Positions 28,283 to 30,595 of a stretch of 30,595 bases of DNA are shown here, piece by piece. The stretch's first letter is position 1, and every line of letters starts with the position of its first letter. The position numbers and the translations under genes were made by a program. Origin of the DNA: Gracilaria domingensis. Its lineage: Eukaryota; Rhodophyta; Florideophyceae; Gracilariales; Gracilariaceae. The notes beneath the pieces were generated by a model. It was not told the DNA's origin and searched no databases. It saw only the letters and a list, made by a program, of their open reading frames with translations. The stretch lies in NCBI GenBank assembly GCA_022539475.1, contig VCMS01000587.1:1-30595 (forward strand), read 5' to 3'.

Positions 28283-30058
28283 AGCCGCGAGTCGATCCTG
28301 TGGTATCCAATTCCATGCAAGAATGAGGCGTTCGCCAAAAGAACTTCATCAGCTTGATGCAACGACCATATCATCCTGTACGATGTACGCTGCCTCCTCC
28401 TCCGAGTCTTCATCACTGCCCAAGGCGTCGCTATCGCTCGAGTAAACGATATTGACAGCGTCTTCATTGCTTTGCTCATTTGTGAGGTCTTGCTCATTTG
28501 AGAGGTCTTCAATGACTTTACAAGGTCCGTAACAGTGACATAAGCAGACGGCCGATTGCTCTTCATCTTTTCAAATGCGTTTTGGAATCTCCTGCTGAGA
28601 ATGCCTTGTGCGAGCTAAATGATTTTCGCCACACACGTAGCAGCCCTTCTTTCCTGCCAGCCACTTCGATGAAATTCTGCTGCCACGACGATCATCCTTT
28701 CTCCGCCTGCTATGATTCCTCAAAGTCTTCCTTGCATCACCCCCGTATCGATTCCCGAGGCTGTAGAATGCGCTACTGTCAGATCCTGAGCTTTGATGGC
28801 ACGCAACGAACGCTTCTGCAGATCTGGGTTCATTTGATAGGAACGTAGCGATACGGCTAGAGCTTCCTGTGATGATGCGGGAACCGTTCCCGTAACGATT
28901 GAGCTATCTGAGAAGTATCTGTTGAGACTATAACTGGTCTCGTAAGAAGTTGTCCCGTTCTGTACGCTGGGTCAAGTTGGTTCTGGAGTTGCACGAGTCT
29001 GTGACAAAACGATCGGAATACTTCAAGCTCACTCTTATTGGGATTCTCTCGCATAGCTTGGGAAAGTCTCATAGATTGCCAAAGGATTAAAGTCCTGTTA
29101 CGTTGCTCAGGGTTGATGTAGTTGTCAACCAGCTTCTGCAAAACTACCTGGTACGAATCCCCAACTCGGTATTCCTTCATGAAAAATGAAGAGCGTCATC
29201 ACAGAGAATGGCTGGGAGTGCTTCTGCTTCTCTTCATCCGACAAGCGAAACATTCTGGCCATCGAATCGTAAAAATGGAGAGCACTTGTAGGTCCTCATC
29301 AAATCCACCTCCATAGGAACATCTTCCCTTGCATGCCTTGAGCATATTATTGAAACCATTCGCATACCCGGAGTTGAAATGCTGCCTGACTTTTCTTGGA
29401 GTTGCTTCCATGCCTCGTTCCGGTGAAATGAATTTGCGTAAACATTTGGAAGTAGTTTCGAAGCCATGGTGCTGTTGGTCGCCATTGTCTGCAGCATTGG
29501 CCCCCTGGTGGGGAACGTCGGTCCTGCGGTGATCTCTCGTTTGATGCTGGTGTCAACATCACTCTTCCACTCTGGAGTGGTGGCACTGAGGTTGACGGAG
29601 GTGAAGCACGACTTCAGCTCCGGTTGAATTCTGGGCTTGTGCTCGCATGCTTCTTGCATGTTCTGGTGACCAGGGTGTACAATGTCGAATGGAGCACCGT
29701 TTTTTGCTGCTGGTGAGTCTGCTTGTGAGGGTATAAACTTAGGCGCTGAAGGCAAGTCCAACAAGAGCTCTAGCTCGTCTGTAGCCTGCTGACGACGACC
29801 CAAACGCCGTTGTTTACAAGTAGTTAATCCAGCGGCCAGTCTAGCTCTAGACATGTGTCCAAAAGTTTCTGGACGAAAGCTAGATGTGAACTCGTACCAC
29901 AAGAACACTTCTCGCGAGCAACCAGTTCCTTGAAGCGCGTCCATCATCTCCTTTCGAATAAATCTCAAGGTCTTCCTTGTACCTTCTTCATGATCTCTGG
30001 TGGCGCAAGTTTTGCGGTGGTGGATCGGGGTCTCCGGCAGCGTCCGTAAAGGAGCCAT
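28283..30058 (-). pseudogene. Copia gag
   Basis: A first open frame 30058-29234 (274 codons), then the capsid-like core continues across three frame changes: RQHFNSGYANGFNNMLKAC (about 29390-29335), FYDSMARMFRLSDEEKQKHS (about 29275-29215), and the frame from 29180 with YQVVLQKLVDNYINPEQRNR and LWQSMRLSQAMRENPNKSEL. A degenerate zinc knuckle GCYVCGENHLARTR is near 28645-28605 (last Cys is Arg). It is followed by an acidic stretch (SDALGSDEDSEEEAAY near 28430-28385) leading to the protease. The start at 30058 is the first codon of the open frame, not confirmed. Confidence 0.75.
28472..28507 (+). repeat. 18-bp tandem duplication in copia gag-pro linker
   Basis: TTGCTCATTTGTGAGGTC (28472-28489) is repeated as TTGCTCATTTGAGAGGTC (28490-28507). 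It adds six codons, D-L-T/S-N-E-Q on the minus strand, without breaking the frame. Confidence 0.8.
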
Positions 30059-30595
30059 TTCATTGAAAGTGCGGAGAGCCTCTGCATCAAGGGCTCACCG
30101 TGCTCCATGTACCTCAGGTTCAGTTGCCTCCGCGAGGGCTTTCCACGGCTCCAATTCCGTCGGGTTCTGACATGATTCAGCTGAGTAGTTTGTTACAATT
30201 GTGTTGAACCGTACAGCTATAACTGTTAAAGACTCAGCCCGAAAGTTTGGGCATGTCTATTGCGGACAATGCAATTGTGACTGCGGTAATTCTGCGCCTT
30301 ACAGACGGCCCCTCTGTTGGACTGTACTGGTCGAGGTCTGAAACTTCTCCACAGAATGCAATCTGTCACGCCGGCCCGTCTGTTGCTGAGGTGAGAGATG
30401 TTCTGCCGATTTACTGGGATAGGAGGGGAATCGCCCTGCAGTTGAGGCTTGCGTGAAGGGCGGAACGCTCGAGATTATAGTGTAGTGCAATATGCGGGTG
30501 GATAGGTATTGTAATATCGATGATGATTGTTACTGCTTGCTGCGCCAAGTAGAACTGATATAAATACTGATGATAGGTCTAGATCATACACTACT
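30059..30595. other. Right flank without a recognised gene
   Basis: Upstream side of the copia gag. Short open frames on both strands have no family motif. No LTR end, no initiator-Met-type PBS and no repeat of sequence elsewhere in the window was found by eye. It may hold the copia 5' leader and LTR, but this cannot be supported without a second copy. Confidence 0.4.

Larger units (their letters stand above)
25813..30058 (-). mobile_element. Truncated Ty1/copia element, minus strand
   Basis: Minus-strand order gag, protease, integrase, RT: the copia arrangement with integrase before RT. RT ends abruptly at the element B LTR; RNase H and the 3' LTR are missing. I could not find its 5' LTR or PBS between 30059 and the window end. 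Composition is less GC-rich than the chromoviruses. Confidence 0.85.

Noticed and set aside
30059..30595. Copia 5' LTR and PBS
   Set aside because: No TG...CA boundary with a second copy in the window and no complement to initiator-Met tRNA found, so it cannot be supported.
1..30595. CRISPR arrays, bacterial operons, tRNA and rRNA genes
   Set aside because: No regularly spaced repeats, no ribosome-binding-site-led gene sets and no recognisable structural RNA; all recognised genes are retrotransposon parts.

Overview
This is repeat-dense eukaryotic DNA. Almost the whole window is three nested or abutting LTR retrotransposons, all broken: two Ty3/gypsy chromoviruses in opposite orientations, and one Ty1/copia element. 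I see no prokaryotic genes, rRNA, tRNA or CRISPR array. The style of the proteins (gypsy RT/RNase H of the 'DYRKLNAVTVRDSYPIPRMD' and 'LARWRLRLSEFD' type, copia integrase with 'VERYHGPLRR') reminds me most of fungal and oomycete elements. That is recall, not a search, so the host stays open. A 47-base run of N marks a draft assembly.

Layout. 1-929: no recognised gene. 930 to about 12303: minus-strand chromovirus (element A). Its 3' LTR begins at 930. Between that LTR and pol lies a long plus-strand, antisense, gene-like region (about 3108-5330) ending in an arginine-glycine box and a poly(A) signal. Then, read on the minus strand from right to left, come PBS (12116-12128), gag with CCHC knuckle, protease, RT, RNase H, integrase (DD35E, HHCC, GPY) and a chromodomain (5531-5689). 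Only about 170 bp of its 5' LTR remain (12133-12303). 12304-25812: plus-strand chromovirus (element B), with 5' LTR 12304-13158, PBS 13162-13174, coiled-coil gag, protease, a sequence gap with duplicated flanks, RT, RNase H, integrase, a lysine-rich linker, a chromodomain near 22217-22385, about 2.2 kb of unexplained sequence, PPT 24831-24840 and 3' LTR 24841-25812. 25813 to about 30058: minus-strand copia element truncated in RT, keeping gag, protease, integrase and part of RT.

The decay differs between parts. Element A carries about 15 in-frame stops, most explainable as C-to-T or G-to-A transitions, plus a few frameshifts and an RT catalytic Asp changed to Asn. Element B left of the gap has long open frames; right of the gap it is riddled with one-base indels, either real decay or uncorrected sequence. 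The copia element is also frameshifted.

The most interesting signals are: the antisense gene of element A; a near-palindromic decamer, ACCAAGTGGT, scattered at many sites through element A and its LTR; an unusual primer-binding site shared by A and B; a dyad just downstream of the TATA box in all three LTR copies whose arms differ in sequence but still pair; and a purine tract next to the end of pol in both chromoviruses.
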